Part shown: positions 7,055-16,157 of the stretch, one piece after another | Numbering within the stretch: position 1 is the stretch's first letter | Layout of the letters: every line of letters begins with the position of its first letter | Position numbers and translations under genes: made by a program | The notes under the pieces: generated by a model | What the model was told of the DNA's origin: nothing | The model's database searches: none | The model's input: only the letters and a program-made list of their open reading frames with translations | Origin: JAGYLJ01 sp964383545 | GTDB taxonomy: Bacteria; Patescibacteriota; Minisyncoccia; Phycocordibacterales; UBA12079 | Direction: 5' to 3' | Length of the DNA stretch: 64,000 bases | Assembly: GCA_964383545.1 (NCBI GenBank) | Contig: CAYLHD010000001.1 | Coordinates: 10,272-74,271 of the forward strand

Positions 7055-9553
7055 ATGATGAATTTAAAGAGTATTTTTGGTGATCAGAATGAGAAAATTA
7101 TAAAAAAACTTAGTCCTTTAGTGGCTAAAATAAACTCTTTGGAAGATATTTATTCTAAGATGTCCGAAGAAGAATTAAGACAGCAAACTGATGTATTTAG
7201 AGATAGATTGAAACAAGGTAAAACTTTGGAGAGTTTACTGCCTGAAGCTTTTGCTGTTGTAAGAGAAGCCTCTAAAAGAACTTTAGATCAGAGGCATTAC
7301 GATGTACAGTTGATAGGTGGTATTATTTTAGATCGTGGAAATGTTTCGGAAATGAGAACTGGTGAGGGTAAAACTTTAGTGGCGACTTTACCTGTTTATC
7401 TTAATGCTCTGACTGGGGAAGGAGTTCATGTTATTACCGTTAATGACTATCTTTCAAGAAGAGATGCTGTTTGGATGGGACAGATTTATTCTTTGTTGGG
7501 GTTGTCTATTGGAATTATAAATCATGATTCTTCTTATCTATATGATTCTGGTCATAAAGAAGTTGATGAAGAAAGAGATGAGACAGGTTCTTTTAAAGTT
7601 GTTTATGAATTTTTAAAACCTTGTACAAGACAGGAATCTTATAGAGCTGATATTACCTATGGGACTAACAGTGAATTTGGTTTTGATTATTTAAGAGATA
7701 ATATTGAATATGATAAAAGGAATTTAAGACAAAGAGGTTATAACTTTGCTATCGTGGATGAAATTGATTCTATTTTAATTGATGAAGCTAGAACACCTTT
7801 AATTATTTCCATGCCTGATTCTGAGTCAGAAGGTCTTTATGCTAAGTTTACAGAAATAGTGAAGAACTTTAGAGAAGATGAAGATTTTGAAGTAGATGAA
7901 AAGAAAAAAGCTATTAGTTTGAAAGATAGTGGTATTGAAAAAGCAGAAAAGGCTTTGGGTGTTGATAATATTTATACTGATAAAGGAATTAAGTATGTTC
8001 ATCATTTAGAAACAGCGATTAAGGCTAAGTCACTTTTTACTTTAAATAAAAGTTATGTTGTTAAAGACGGAGCTATTGTTATTGTGGACGAATTTACTGG
8101 TAGGATGCAACCAGGTAGGCGTTGGTCAGAAGGTTTACATCAAGCTATTGAATCAAAAGAGGGTTTAAAGGTTCAAAAGGAATCTAGAACTTTTGCCTCT
8201 ATAACTTATCAAAATTATTTTAGAATGTATCATAAGTTAAGTGGAATGACAGGGACAGCTCAAACTTCATCTGAAGAATTTCAAAAAGTTTATAACTTAG
8301 AAACTGTTGTTTTACCAACTAATAAGAAGGTTAAAAGACTTGATAGAAACGATTTAATTTTTCAGACTAAACAAGGGAAATTTAAGGCGATTGCCAAAAA
8401 GGTGAAGGAATTAAGTGAAAAAGGTCAGCCGGTTTTAATTGGTACTGTTTCTATCGAGAATAATGAATTACTTTCAGATTATCTTAAGAGAGAGGGTGTA
8501 GCTCACGAGATTTTAAATGCCAAAAACCATGAGAGAGAGGGTGAAATTGTTGCTGAAGCTGGAGAGATGGGAAGAGTGACTGTAGCTACTAACATGGCCG
8601 GTCGTGGAGTTGATATTAAGTTAGGAGGGTTACCTTTTGATGAAGATAAATATGAAGAGGTTAAAAAAATTGGCGGTTTGTTTGTTCTAGGAACAGAAAG
8701 ACATGAAGCTCGTAGGATTGATAATCAATTGAGAGGAAGATCCGGAAGACAGGGTGATCCAGGAGAAACACAATTTTTTGTTTCTATGGAAGATAGTTTA
8801 ATGAGAGTGTTTGCTTCAGATACGGTTAAAAAAATGATGGGACATTTAGGTATACCGGAAGATCAAGCCATTGAAAATAAAATGGTTTCTCGTTCGCTTG
8901 AGTCAGCTCAAACTAAGATTGAAGGTTTTCATTTTGATTCTCGTAAACATATTTTGCAATATGATGATGTTTTAAATCACCAAAGAAAAACTGTTTATGA
9001 AAGAAGAAGGGTCATTTTAATAGGGGACGAAGGTAAAGTTAGTGAAAAACTTGAAGAAATTTTAGAGACAAAACCAAATGATGAAATAAAACTTATTATT
9101 AAAAATAAGGAAGAACAAATTGGCAAAGAAAATTTTATTAACGTTGTTCGTCGGATAATTCTTCAGACTATTGATATGTTTTGGGTAAATCACTTAGAAG
9201 CTATGGATTATCTACGTTCTAGTGTTAATTTAAGAGCTTATGGTCAAAGAGATCCTTTGGTTGAGTATCGCAGAGAAGGATTAAAACTTTTTCAAGAGAT
9301 GCAGGGTTTGGTTAATGATCAGATATTAAGATTAATTCCAAATATTGCTGAAGATGCTTTTATTAGAAGTCATACAGAAAAAAAGATGGAAGAAGTTCAT
9401 GATCAGGCTAAATCTCTTACACAGGATAAACAATCAGGTAATGTTTCTGGTGTGAAAAGTGAAAAAATTGGTAGAAATGATCCTTGTCCTTGTGGAGCGA
9501 AAAAACCAGACGGAAGTCCTGTTAAGTATAAACACTGTTGTGGAAAAAATTAA
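7055..9553 (+). CDS. secA: Preprotein translocase ATPase SecA
   Basis: Motor ATPase that drives proteins through SecYEG. Walker A is RTGEGKTLVA (residues 101-110), Walker B/DEAD-like is IVDEIDSILIDEART, and the second helicase domain has TNMAGRGVDIKLGG and QLRGRSGRQGDPG. The C-terminus carries the zinc-binding SEC-C motif NDPCPCGAKK...HCCGKN that contacts SecB or ribosomes. At 832 residues it is a normal, slightly compact SecA. The first of two consecutive ATG codons is used here; the second is equally possible. A TAAAAT about 9 bases upstream and no Shine-Dalgarno sequence suggest a very short leader. Confidence 0.97.
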   Translation: MMNLKSIFGDQNEKIIKKLSPLVAKINSLEDIYSKMSEEELRQQTDVFRDRLKQGKTLESLLPEAFAVVREASKRTLDQRHYDVQLIGGIILDRGNVSEMRTGEGKTLVATLPVYLNALTGEGVHVITVNDYLSRRDAVWMGQIYSLLGLSIGIINHDSSYLYDSGHKEVDEERDETGSFKVVYEFLKPCTRQESYRADITYGTNSEFGFDYLRDNIEYDKRNLRQRGYNFAIVDEIDSILIDEARTPLIISMPDSESEGLYAKFTEIVKNFREDEDFEVDEKKKAISLKDSGIEKAEKALGVDNIYTDKGIKYVHHLETAIKAKSLFTLNKSYVVKDGAIVIVDEFTGRMQPGRRWSEGLHQAIESKEGLKVQKESRTFASITYQNYFRMYHKLSGMTGTAQTSSEEFQKVYNLETVVLPTNKKVKRLDRNDLIFQTKQGKFKAIAKKVKELSEKGQPVLIGTVSIENNELLSDYLKREGVAHEILNAKNHEREGEIVAEAGEMGRVTVATNMAGRGVDIKLGGLPFDEDKYEEVKKIGGLFVLGTERHEARRIDNQLRGRSGRQGDPGETQFFVSMEDSLMRVFASDTVKKMMGHLGIPEDQAIENKMVSRSLESAQTKIEGFHFDSRKHILQYDDVLNHQRKTVYERRRVILIGDEGKVSEKLEEILETKPNDEIKLIIKNKEEQIGKENFINVVRRIILQTIDMFWVNHLEAMDYLRSSVNLRAYGQRDPLVEYRREGLKLFQEMQGLVNDQILRLIPNIAEDAFIRSHTEKKMEEVHDQAKSLTQDKQSGNVSGVKSEKIGRNDPCPCGAKKPDGSPVKYKHCCGKN

Positions 9554-9644
9554 AATATAAAAATTCTAAATATTATAATAATATGGAAGCTGGTGGAAAT
9601 AATATAGTAAAAATAATTAAATTTGAGTTGTTATAGATTTTTGT

Positions 9645-9650
9645 TACAAT
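9645..9650 (+). promoter_or_regulatory. Leaderless-type -10 element
   Basis: TACAAT six bases before the ATG at 9657, so transcription should begin at the start codon. Confidence 0.5.
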
Positions 9651-9656
9651 TATGTT

Positions 9657-10184
9657 ATGAATGAAAATTTTACACTTGTGATCAGTTGGGAGTTCTTTTT
9701 GAGTATTGTGGGCAGTTTGATTCTAATTGCTTTCTATACTGGAGGACGTTTTTCTAAAATAGAAAGTTCTATTGAATGGATGAAAGATAAAATTAATGAT
9801 ATTAAAACAGGTCAAGATAATGAAAGTGCTAAAGCTTTTCAAAGTACGTCACCAGTTTCTCTAACAGAAAAGGGGAGTCGGTTGTTAAATGAGAGTGGAA
9901 TAAAAGAATATATAGAAAGTAATGAAGAGAAGTTAATTGAAATTTGTGAATTGCTAAAAGGTACCAATTCCTATGAAGTTCAGAAGTTTGTTTTTAGCTA
10001 TTTTAATAAATTAGATTTTGGAGATATATTTGATAAAAAAATAAAAAGTTATGCATATGATCAAGGAGTCAGTACCGATATAATTAGAAGGGTTGGAGCA
10101 ATTTTTTTTAGAGATATTTGTTTATACAAGTTTGAAATGAAAATAGAAGATATAGATAAAAATAATACGAGACAAATGTTGTAA
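9657..10184 (+). CDS. Hypothetical protein with N-terminal membrane anchor
   Basis: A 175-residue protein of no recognised family. Residues ~12-28 (FFLSIVGSLILIAFYTGG) form one transmembrane segment, then a short amphipathic or coiled stretch (KIESSIEWMKDKINDIKTG), then a soluble, charged region of about 120 residues with no cysteine-rich or catalytic motif. The topology resembles small membrane-anchored proteins with a cytoplasmic helical domain. It is monocistronic: its own leaderless promoter upstream and a strong bidirectional terminator just downstream. Confidence 0.75.
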   Translation: MNENFTLVISWEFFLSIVGSLILIAFYTGGRFSKIESSIEWMKDKINDIKTGQDNESAKAFQSTSPVSLTEKGSRLLNESGIKEYIESNEEKLIEICELLKGTNSYEVQKFVFSYFNKLDFGDIFDKKIKSYAYDQGVSTDIIRRVGAIFFRDICLYKFEMKIEDIDKNNTRQML

Positions 10185-10192
10185 TAGTAAAT

Positions 10193-10228
10193 AAAAAAAG
10201 CGTCGACCCTAGGGTCGACGCTTTTTTT
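10193..10228. terminator. Bidirectional terminator between convergent genes
   Basis: Perfect palindrome GCGTCGACCC/GGGTCGACGC flanked by seven A on the left and seven T on the right, serving 9657-10184 and the rplT operon. Confidence 0.95.
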
Positions 10229-10236
10229 GTTTAGTT

Positions 10237-10581
10237 TTATTTTACTTGATTTACAATTCTTTCAAATGATTCTGGATTTTCGTTAGCTATTTCTGATAGG
10301 ACTTTTCTGTTTAAATCAATTTTTTTCTTTTTTAGTAAATCGATGAATTTACTATAGGATAAACCGAATTCTCTTACTTTGGCGTTGATTTTAATTGACC
10401 ATAGTTGTCTAAAGACTCGTTTCTTTTTACGACGATCACGGAAGGAATGCATTGCTGCATGGGTAATGGCTGTTTTAGCTTCACGTTTTTTTGTTGAAAG
10501 ACCATAACGATAACCCTTAGCTAATTTAAGAATTTTCTTTTTTGTTTTTAGTTTAGTTGTTCCTCTTTTTACTCTTGTCAT
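10237..10581 (-). CDS. rplT: Large ribosomal subunit protein bL20
   Basis: Early-assembly 23S rRNA-binding protein. The start MTRVKRGTTKLKTKKKILKLAKGYRYG is a normal basic L20 tail, followed by FRDRRKKKRVFRQLWSIKIN and the globular C-terminal region. It is 114 residues, the typical length. It is last in the infC-rpmI-rplT operon on the minus strand, 28 bases after rpmI, and ends just before the shared terminator. Autoregulation through L20 is known in other bacteria but no leader structure was recognised here. Confidence 0.97.
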   Translation of the reverse strand: MTRVKRGTTKLKTKKKILKLAKGYRYGLSTKKREAKTAITHAAMHSFRDRRKKKRVFRQLWSIKINAKVREFGLSYSKFIDLLKKKKIDLNRKVLSEIANENPESFERIVNQVK

Positions 10582-10609
10582 GATAATTAAATATTAAAAT
10601 AAATCTTGG

Positions 10610-10795
10610 TTATTTTTTTGGTAAAAATCTTCGTGTGACTTTGTTTGGTAAATTAAGCAGAGTTAAATTCTTTTTTTTCCTTCTAACGTTTCCTGACTCT
10701 TTGGCATTGAAGTGGTTTTGACCTGTTTTTCTTGCCAAAATTTTTCCATTTTTTGTTACCTTTAATCTTTTTGTGTATGATTTATTTGTTTTCAT
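10610..10795 (-). CDS. rpmI: Large ribosomal subunit protein bL35
   Basis: Small basic ribosomal protein. The middle of the chain (KRLKVTKNGKILARKTGQNH) and the C-terminal KVTRRFLPKK fit L35. At 61 residues it is near the usual 64. It starts 7 bases downstream of the infC stop, so translation is probably coupled. Confidence 0.93.
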   Translation of the reverse strand: MKTNKSYTKRLKVTKNGKILARKTGQNHFNAKESGNVRRKKKNLTLLNLPNKVTRRFLPKK

Positions 10796-10802
10796 GTTTT
10801 TT

Positions 10803-11315
10803 TTATTTTTGTTTTTCCAAGATGAGAGTTAAACCTTTGGGACTCTTTTTTGGTCCGTCTGCTATTTTATAGTTTTCAGAAACTAACTTTAAAATTCTCT
10901 CTAGCCTTTCTTTCAAAAAATCAAATTTCATGTATTTCGATCTGCCGATTAAGAATAAATCAAGTTTTACTCTATTGCCTTCTTTAAGCCACTTGGAAAT
11001 TCTTTTGGCTTTTAGATTAAGATCGTTTTCACCTGTTCCTATTTTAACTTGAACAACCTTTGTTTCTGTTTTGTGAGATTTAAGTTTAGAACTATTCTCT
11101 CTCTTTTTTTGTTCATATTGGAACTTACCGTAATCGGTTATTTTCGCGATAGGAGGTTTACTAGCTGGTGATATTTCTATTAAATCAAGACCAGCCAATT
11201 CAGCCTTTTTTATAGCATCATTAGTTAGCATGACTCCTAGGTTCTCACCATCTGGAGCTACTACTCTTACCTCACGGCTTTTTATTTGGTTGTTAATTCT
11301 TACAAATTTACTCAA
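10803..11315 (-). CDS. infC: Translation initiation factor IF-3
   Basis: Binds the 30S subunit and checks start-codon pairing. The N-terminal domain (RINNQIKSREVRVVAPDGENLG) and the C-terminal RNA-binding domain (KVVQVKIGTGENDLNLKAKR, FLIGRSKYM) are complete. The start is ATG, not the rare AUU/AUC that permits autoregulation in Enterobacteria. It is first in the operon with rpmI and rplT. IF-3 proofreading is of interest here because many neighbouring genes look leaderless. Confidence 0.96.
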   Translation of the reverse strand: MSKFVRINNQIKSREVRVVAPDGENLGVMLTNDAIKKAELAGLDLIEISPASKPPIAKITDYGKFQYEQKKRENSSKLKSHKTETKVVQVKIGTGENDLNLKAKRISKWLKEGNRVKLDLFLIGRSKYMKFDFLKERLERILKLVSENYKIADGPKKSPKGLTLILEKQK

Positions 11316-11445
11316 ATTAAATTAATATTCCTCCAATAATTTAGTAAATATAACATTTTTATACATAAAAAGCAACGTAGAAAGGGCTTATATCTGCTTT
11401 TAAGTTAAAAACATTATTAATTTTTTAAGTTAATGTTTTTTCTGT

Positions 11446-11451
11446 TATAAT
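11446..11451 (+). promoter_or_regulatory. Leaderless -10 that decides the start of the MBL gene
   Basis: TATAAT overlaps an upstream in-frame ATG (11450), so that codon cannot be in the mRNA; the ATG seven bases downstream (11459) would be at the transcript 5' end. Confidence 0.6.
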
Positions 11452-11458
11452 GGCTTTA

Positions 11459-12103
11459 ATGTTAGAAAAAAATAGTAATTTAACCTTAAAAATTTTTTCA
11501 ACTGGTAATTTAAGTACTAATGCTTATTTAATCTTTAATGAACAATCTAAAGATTGTTTTTTGGTTGATTGTCCTGCTCCTATTAATGAATATCGTGATT
11601 TTATCTTAAAAAATAATTTTAATTTGAAGTTTATTATTATTACTCATAGTCATTATGATCATATTGATGGTTTATCTGAATTTTTGGAAAGTTTTCCTGT
11701 TTCTTTTTATATTCAAAAAAATGATTTATCTATGTTAGTTAATCCTCTAAAGAACGGTTCTTTAGTTTTAGGTACTTCAGCTGTTTCTATAAAGCAAATC
11801 CCAGTTTTTTGTAAAGATGATGATATTATTATTTTCGGTGAAGAAAAGATAAAAGTGATTGAAACCCCTGGTCATACATTAGGTTCTATCTCTTTGTTGT
11901 TAAATGGTTGGTTGTTTAGTGGGGATACTTTGTTTTATCATTCGGTTGGTAGAACTGATTTGCCCTTTTCTAATCCAAAATATTTACAAGACTCTATTAG
12001 AAATAAATTATTTACTTTAGACTCTCAAATAAAGGTTTTTCCTGGTCATGGTAAACCAACTAGTATTGGTGAAGAGAAAGAAAACAATCCTTTTATTGAA
12101 TAA
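11459..12103 (+). CDS. Metallo-beta-lactamase-fold hydrolase (GloB/YcbL-like)
   Basis: Cytoplasmic zinc hydrolase of the glyoxalase II-like group. The metal-binding motif THSHYDHIDG, the later histidine in ETPGHTLGSI, the bridging aspartate in FSGDTLF and the final histidine in VFPGHGKPT are all present, so it should bind two metals. The substrate is unknown; thioesters are typical for the group. The start at 11459 is preferred because the -10 element overlaps the upstream ATG. It is probably a separate unit from the SPFH gene 48 bases downstream. Confidence 0.88.
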   Translation: MLEKNSNLTLKIFSTGNLSTNAYLIFNEQSKDCFLVDCPAPINEYRDFILKNNFNLKFIIITHSHYDHIDGLSEFLESFPVSFYIQKNDLSMLVNPLKNGSLVLGTSAVSIKQIPVFCKDDDIIIFGEEKIKVIETPGHTLGSISLLLNGWLFSGDTLFYHSVGRTDLPFSNPKYLQDSIRNKLFTLDSQIKVFPGHGKPTSIGEEKENNPFIE

Positions 12104-12151
12104 AAAATTCATGTTATACTGAATTTATTATTAAGTTAAATTAAAAAAACT

Positions 12152-12928
12152 ATGTTTCAATTTATTTTGTCTAATCCTGTTTATATTCTTCCTGGTTTGA
12201 TTTTTTTGGCTATTCTTTTATTGAGGCAAATTAATCAATATCAAAGAGGAGTAATGTTTACTTTGGGGAAATTTACTGGGATTAAGAATCCAGGGTGGAG
12301 AGTGGTAGTTCCAGTTTTTCAATCAATGAAGAAGATAGATATTAGAACCAAAGCTGTTGATGTGCCTGATCAAGAAGCAATTACTAAGGATAATATTCCT
12401 GTAAGGATTAATGCTGTGGTTTACTATAAAATAGTAGATTCTGCGAAAGCTATTCTAGAAGTGGAGGATTATTATTATGCAACTTCACAGGTGGCTCAAA
12501 CTACTATGAGAAATGCAGTGGGTGAAAAGACCTTGGACGAATTACTTCAAAAACGAGCAGAGATCGCTGAACAGATTAAAACGAGAGTTGATAAATTAAC
12601 AGATCCTTGGGGAATTGATGTGGAATCTGTTGAGCTGAAAGATGTGATTATTCCAGAAGATTTGAAAAGGACTATTTCTAAAGAGGCTGAAGCTGAGAGA
12701 GAAAAAAGATCGGTAATTATTAAAGCCGATGGTGATAGAATTGCGGCAGATAATTTAGCAGCAGCTGCGAAAAAATTGAGTGCAACTCCTGGAGCGATGC
12801 ATTTGAGAACTTTGCAAGCAGTGAATGATTTGAGTTCGGACCAATCTAATACAACTATTTGGATGCTACCAGTAGAAGTATTGGAAGCTATTAAAGGGGT
12901 TTCAGAGACATTGAATAAAGGAAAATAA
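12152..12928 (+). CDS. SPFH/Band 7 domain protein (slipin/stomatin-like)
   Basis: A 258-residue protein with one N-terminal membrane segment (ILPGLIFLAILLL) followed by a stomatin/prohibitin domain: QRGVMFTLGKFTGIKNPGW, IDIRTKAVDVPDQEAITKDN and the helix rich in AEAEREKRSVIIKADG. Slipins form oligomeric rings at the membrane and often pair with an NfeD protease; no NfeD gene is adjacent. A TATACT lies 32 bases before the ATG, so this gene has a short leader but no Shine-Dalgarno sequence. Confidence 0.92.
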   Translation: MFQFILSNPVYILPGLIFLAILLLRQINQYQRGVMFTLGKFTGIKNPGWRVVVPVFQSMKKIDIRTKAVDVPDQEAITKDNIPVRINAVVYYKIVDSAKAILEVEDYYYATSQVAQTTMRNAVGEKTLDELLQKRAEIAEQIKTRVDKLTDPWGIDVESVELKDVIIPEDLKRTISKEAEAEREKRSVIIKADGDRIAADNLAAAAKKLSATPGAMHLRTLQAVNDLSSDQSNTTIWMLPVEVLEAIKGVSETLNKGK

Positions 12929-12965
12929 TTGTAAATTTTTCTATATTCAAATTTATTAAATAAAA

Positions 12966-13820
12966 ATGTTAAATTCAAATCTTTTGTTTAGAAAAATTTT
13001 CCTAGGATTTTTCTTGGCTATTACTATTTTTGTTTGGTACGGGGTCTGGGCAGAAGAGCGCAACGGTTTAATGACTGTTGCGTTTTTGGATATAGGGCAA
13101 GGTGATGCAATTTTCATTGAAGCTCCTAATGGTAAACAAGTTTTAATTGATGCTGGTCCTAATAAACAGGTTCTTCGTGAATTATCACGACAAATGGCTT
13201 TTTATGATAGATCTATTGATATTGTTATAGCTACTCATCCCGATAGTGACCATATAGGTGGTTTTCCTGCAGTTTTAGAAACTTATACCGTCGATACAAT
13301 GTTGGTGTCAGGAGTAAGTTGTGAAAGTAATATTTGTGAAAAACTAGATAGGCTGATTGAAGAAAGAAAAATTAATGAGCTTAACGTTACAAGGGGAACA
13401 ATTCTAGATTTAGGTGACAGTGTATTTTTAGAAGTTCTTTTCCCTGATAGAGATGCTGTTAATTTTGAGAAAAATTTGTCTTCTCTAGTGATAAAATTAA
13501 TTTATGGAGATAATTCTTTTTTACTGACAGGGGATTCACCTAAAGAGATAGAGAAATATCTAGTTTCTCTAGACGCAACTAATTTGGACGTGGATGTTTT
13601 AAAATTAGGGCATCATGGTTCTAAAACATCTACCACAAATTCTTTTATTGGTTTTACTAGTCCTGAAGTCGCTATTATTTCTGCAGGGAAGGATAATCGT
13701 TATGGTCATCCTCATCAGGAAGTTCTGGATATTTTAGAAGAATTTGAAATAAAGGTTTTAAGAACAGACAAAGATGGAACCATTGTAATAAAAAGTGATG
13801 GTTCTAATTTAATTTATTAA
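12966..13820 (+). CDS. ComEC-like secreted metallo-beta-lactamase-fold protein
   Basis: A 284-residue protein with an N-terminal hydrophobic anchor (IFLGFFLAITIFVWYGVWA) and a metallo-beta-lactamase domain of the ComEC/Rec2 type: LDIGQGDAIFIEAPNG, THPDSDHIGG, LTGDSPKEIEKYL and LKLGHHGSKTST. In full ComEC this domain sits beside the DNA-uptake channel and may degrade the non-transported strand. Here it is free-standing on the outer face of the membrane, a form common in Patescibacteria, which are thought to import nucleic acids. A link to competence is inferred from family resemblance. Confidence 0.88.
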   Translation: MLNSNLLFRKIFLGFFLAITIFVWYGVWAEERNGLMTVAFLDIGQGDAIFIEAPNGKQVLIDAGPNKQVLRELSRQMAFYDRSIDIVIATHPDSDHIGGFPAVLETYTVDTMLVSGVSCESNICEKLDRLIEERKINELNVTRGTILDLGDSVFLEVLFPDRDAVNFEKNLSSLVIKLIYGDNSFLLTGDSPKEIEKYLVSLDATNLDVDVLKLGHHGSKTSTTNSFIGFTSPEVAIISAGKDNRYGHPHQEVLDILEEFEIKVLRTDKDGTIVIKSDGSNLIY

Positions 13821-13822
13821 AC

Positions 13823-13847
13823 TTATGGCTATGCGATAGCCATAAAT
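13823..13847. repeat. Perfect short hairpin after the ComEC-like gene
   Basis: TTATGGCTAT-GCG-ATAGCCATAA, a ten-base-pair stem with a GCG loop and no T run. It may protect a 3' end or act as a weak terminator. Confidence 0.6.
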
Positions 13848-13890
13848 TGGTAGTTACAAATTTAGGCTTTATTTTAAGTCAATTTGATAA

Positions 13891-13896
13891 TATAAT
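13891..13896 (+). promoter_or_regulatory. Leaderless -10 of the surface glycosylation operon
   Basis: TATAAT with six bases to the ATG at 13903. Confidence 0.65.
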
Positions 13897-13902
13897 GGAA
13901 TC

Positions 13903-14616
13903 ATGACTAAAACTATTGTTGTTTTGCCTGCTTATAATGCTCAAAAAACTTTAATCAAGACGGTTGAAGCTATTTCTCCTGACTGGGTTGATGAGATTAT
14001 TCTAGTTGATGATGCCAGCAGTGACCAAACTGTGGCTTTAGCCAAAAAACTTAATTTAAAGATTTTTTTGCATGATAAAAATAAGGGTTATGGTGCAAAT
14101 CAAAAAACTTGCTATAAGGAAGCTTTGAAAAGAGGGGCTGATTTGATTGTTATGATTCATCCTGATTATCAGTATGATCCACGTTTAATTAAGTATATGG
14201 TGTCGCTTATGGAAGATGGTTATTGTGATGTGGTGTTAGGTAATAGGATCAGATCAAGGAAAGAAGCTTTGGCTGGTGGGATGCCTGTTTATAAATATTT
14301 TTCTAATCGTTTTCTGTCACTCTGTGAAAATATTTTAAGTGGTTACAATTTATCAGAATGGCATACTGGAATGAGAGCCTATAAAAGAGAGGTTTTGGAA
14401 AATATAGATTTTGAAAATAATTCTGATGATTTTGTATTTGATAGTCAGGTTTTATTTCAAGTAATAGAAAAGGATTATAGAATTGGTGAAGTACCAGCTC
14501 CTGTTCGTTATTTTTCTGAAGCATCTTCGATAAATTTCATGAGAAGTTTACGTTATGGTTTAATAACTCTCTGGGTGGCTTTCAAATTCTTTCTAAAGAA
14601 TCTTTTCAAAAAATGA
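13903..14616 (+). CDS. Family 2 glycosyltransferase, polyprenyl-phosphate sugar synthase type
   Basis: A GT-A fold enzyme of 237 residues. VVLPAYNAQKTLIKTVEAI starts the nucleotide-binding fold, EIILVDDASSDQT carries the first aspartates, and MIHPDYQYDP is the DxD-like metal/nucleotide site seen in dolichol-phosphate mannose synthase-like enzymes; WHTGMRAYKREVLE is the acceptor-side motif. It probably charges undecaprenyl phosphate with a sugar for the two membrane transferases encoded next. Its stop overlaps the next start (ATGA), indicating translational coupling. Confidence 0.9.
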   Translation: MTKTIVVLPAYNAQKTLIKTVEAISPDWVDEIILVDDASSDQTVALAKKLNLKIFLHDKNKGYGANQKTCYKEALKRGADLIVMIHPDYQYDPRLIKYMVSLMEDGYCDVVLGNRIRSRKEALAGGMPVYKYFSNRFLSLCENILSGYNLSEWHTGMRAYKREVLENIDFENNSDDFVFDSQVLFQVIEKDYRIGEVPAPVRYFSEASSINFMRSLRYGLITLWVAFKFFLKNLFKK

Positions 14617-16157
14617 AAAAAAGATTTTATATAGTAGGAATAATTTTATTTTTTCTGTCTTTTTTTGTGGCTTTGAACTGGAATTCTTATTCAGCTCCTT
14701 TTGAACGTGATGAAGGTGAATATGCTTATTCAGCTTGGTTAATGAGAGGTGATGGTTTACCTTATCAGGATTCTTTTCTTCAGAAACCACCTTTAATTAT
14801 TTATACTTATTTGCTGGGACAGGTGATTGCTCCTGTGGCTGTTTGGCCACCAAGAGTGTTGGCTTCTCTGTTTATTCTTCTAACTTCAGTTTTAATTTAC
14901 TTAGTGGCTAAAAAGGAATGGGGAAGGAGAGTTGGAGTGTTCTCAGCTTTTTTATTTTTACCGCTGATTGGTTTTCCTCCTTTGACGCCTTTTGCTGCTA
15001 ATACAGAAAAGTTCATGATTTTACCATTAATGGGTTTAGTGGCTCTGTTTGTTTATTTTAAAAATAGTAAAAATCCTTGGGTTTACTTATCAGTCGGTGG
15101 TTTGGCAACCAGTGCCATTTTTTATAAACCAATTTGTTTGCCGGTAATACTTTTCATAATTTGTTTTTGGTTGTATTCTCTCTATCAATCTGAGAATAAT
15201 AATAAATTTAAAGCTGTCCTAAGGCCTTTAGCTTTAATTTTTAGTAGTTCTTTAATGTTTGCTGGTTTGCTGTTGGTTCCTTTTTATAAAGTTTTGCCTG
15301 ATTTATTCCAAGAAGTGTTTATTTTTAATCTGGCCTATGTGGGAGCTTTTGATAATTCTTTCTATAATTTTGTTAACTATTTAGGTAAATTTTTTCATTA
15401 TTGGTGGGTTTTATTATTGTTACTATCTGGTTTGTTCATCAAGTTACCTAAAAATATTTTTTATTATTTTTTCTTATTAGGTTTTTCATTATTAGCTATT
15501 TTTTCTACTCCTATCGGTCATTATTATTTAATGTTGATGCCTTTTGTAGCTTTATTAGGAGGAGCTTTGTTTGGTTCTTTAGTTGATAGGTTGAATAGTA
15601 AAAATAAGAATTTAATTATGGTCGCAACTTTTATTGTGGTTTTTTCTTTAATGCTTTTTCCTTTTAGGTCACAATTATTTTTAAGCCCAACTGGTTTGTC
15701 AGAGTGGGTTTATGGAACAGTTAACCCTTTTGGGGAAGCAGAAGAAGTAGCTAATCATCTGGCTAAAATTACCAATCCAGAAGATTTTGTTTTTGTGGCT
15801 GGGTCTGAACCTCAAATTTATTATTATGCACAGAGAAAAAGTCCAACTCGCTTTGTAATTACCTATCCTTTGAATTTACAAACTGAGTATAGAGAGACCT
15901 ATCAAACTGAATTAGTTAAAGATTTGGAAAAAAATAAACCGGAGGCTATTGTAGTTTCTCAGAGAGTTCATAGTGGTCTGTGGAATGAAGGGAGTCCTGA
16001 AATTTTTATTACTTATCTAGATGATCTTATTACTAATGATTATACAATTGTGGGTGGCTATGTTTGGGTAGAAGGTCAAGGTGTTTGGTTAGAGCCACTG
16101 GATGAGGAGTTGATTCAAAATGCTAGTTTGCTATTATTAAATAAAAATAATGATTAG
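14613..16157 (+). CDS. GT39/ArnT-like integral membrane glycosyltransferase
   Basis: A 514-residue polytopic protein with about eleven transmembrane segments. FERDEGEYAYSAW in the first extracellular loop contains the acidic pair that is catalytic in protein mannosyltransferase and ArnT families, followed by QKPPLIIYTY. A soluble C-terminal domain (from about residue 380) faces outward. It would move a sugar from a lipid-phosphate donor, such as the product of the preceding GT2, to protein or lipid. It overlaps its neighbours by 4 and 8 bases, so it belongs to a tight operon. Confidence 0.86.
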   Translation: MKKRFYIVGIILFFLSFFVALNWNSYSAPFERDEGEYAYSAWLMRGDGLPYQDSFLQKPPLIIYTYLLGQVIAPVAVWPPRVLASLFILLTSVLIYLVAKKEWGRRVGVFSAFLFLPLIGFPPLTPFAANTEKFMILPLMGLVALFVYFKNSKNPWVYLSVGGLATSAIFYKPICLPVILFIICFWLYSLYQSENNNKFKAVLRPLALIFSSSLMFAGLLLVPFYKVLPDLFQEVFIFNLAYVGAFDNSFYNFVNYLGKFFHYWWVLLLLLSGLFIKLPKNIFYYFFLLGFSLLAIFSTPIGHYYLMLMPFVALLGGALFGSLVDRLNSKNKNLIMVATFIVVFSLMLFPFRSQLFLSPTGLSEWVYGTVNPFGEAEEVANHLAKITNPEDFVFVAGSEPQIYYYAQRKSPTRFVITYPLNLQTEYRETYQTELVKDLEKNKPEAIVVSQRVHSGLWNEGSPEIFITYLDDLITNDYTIVGGYVWVEGQGVWLEPLDEELIQNASLLLLNKNND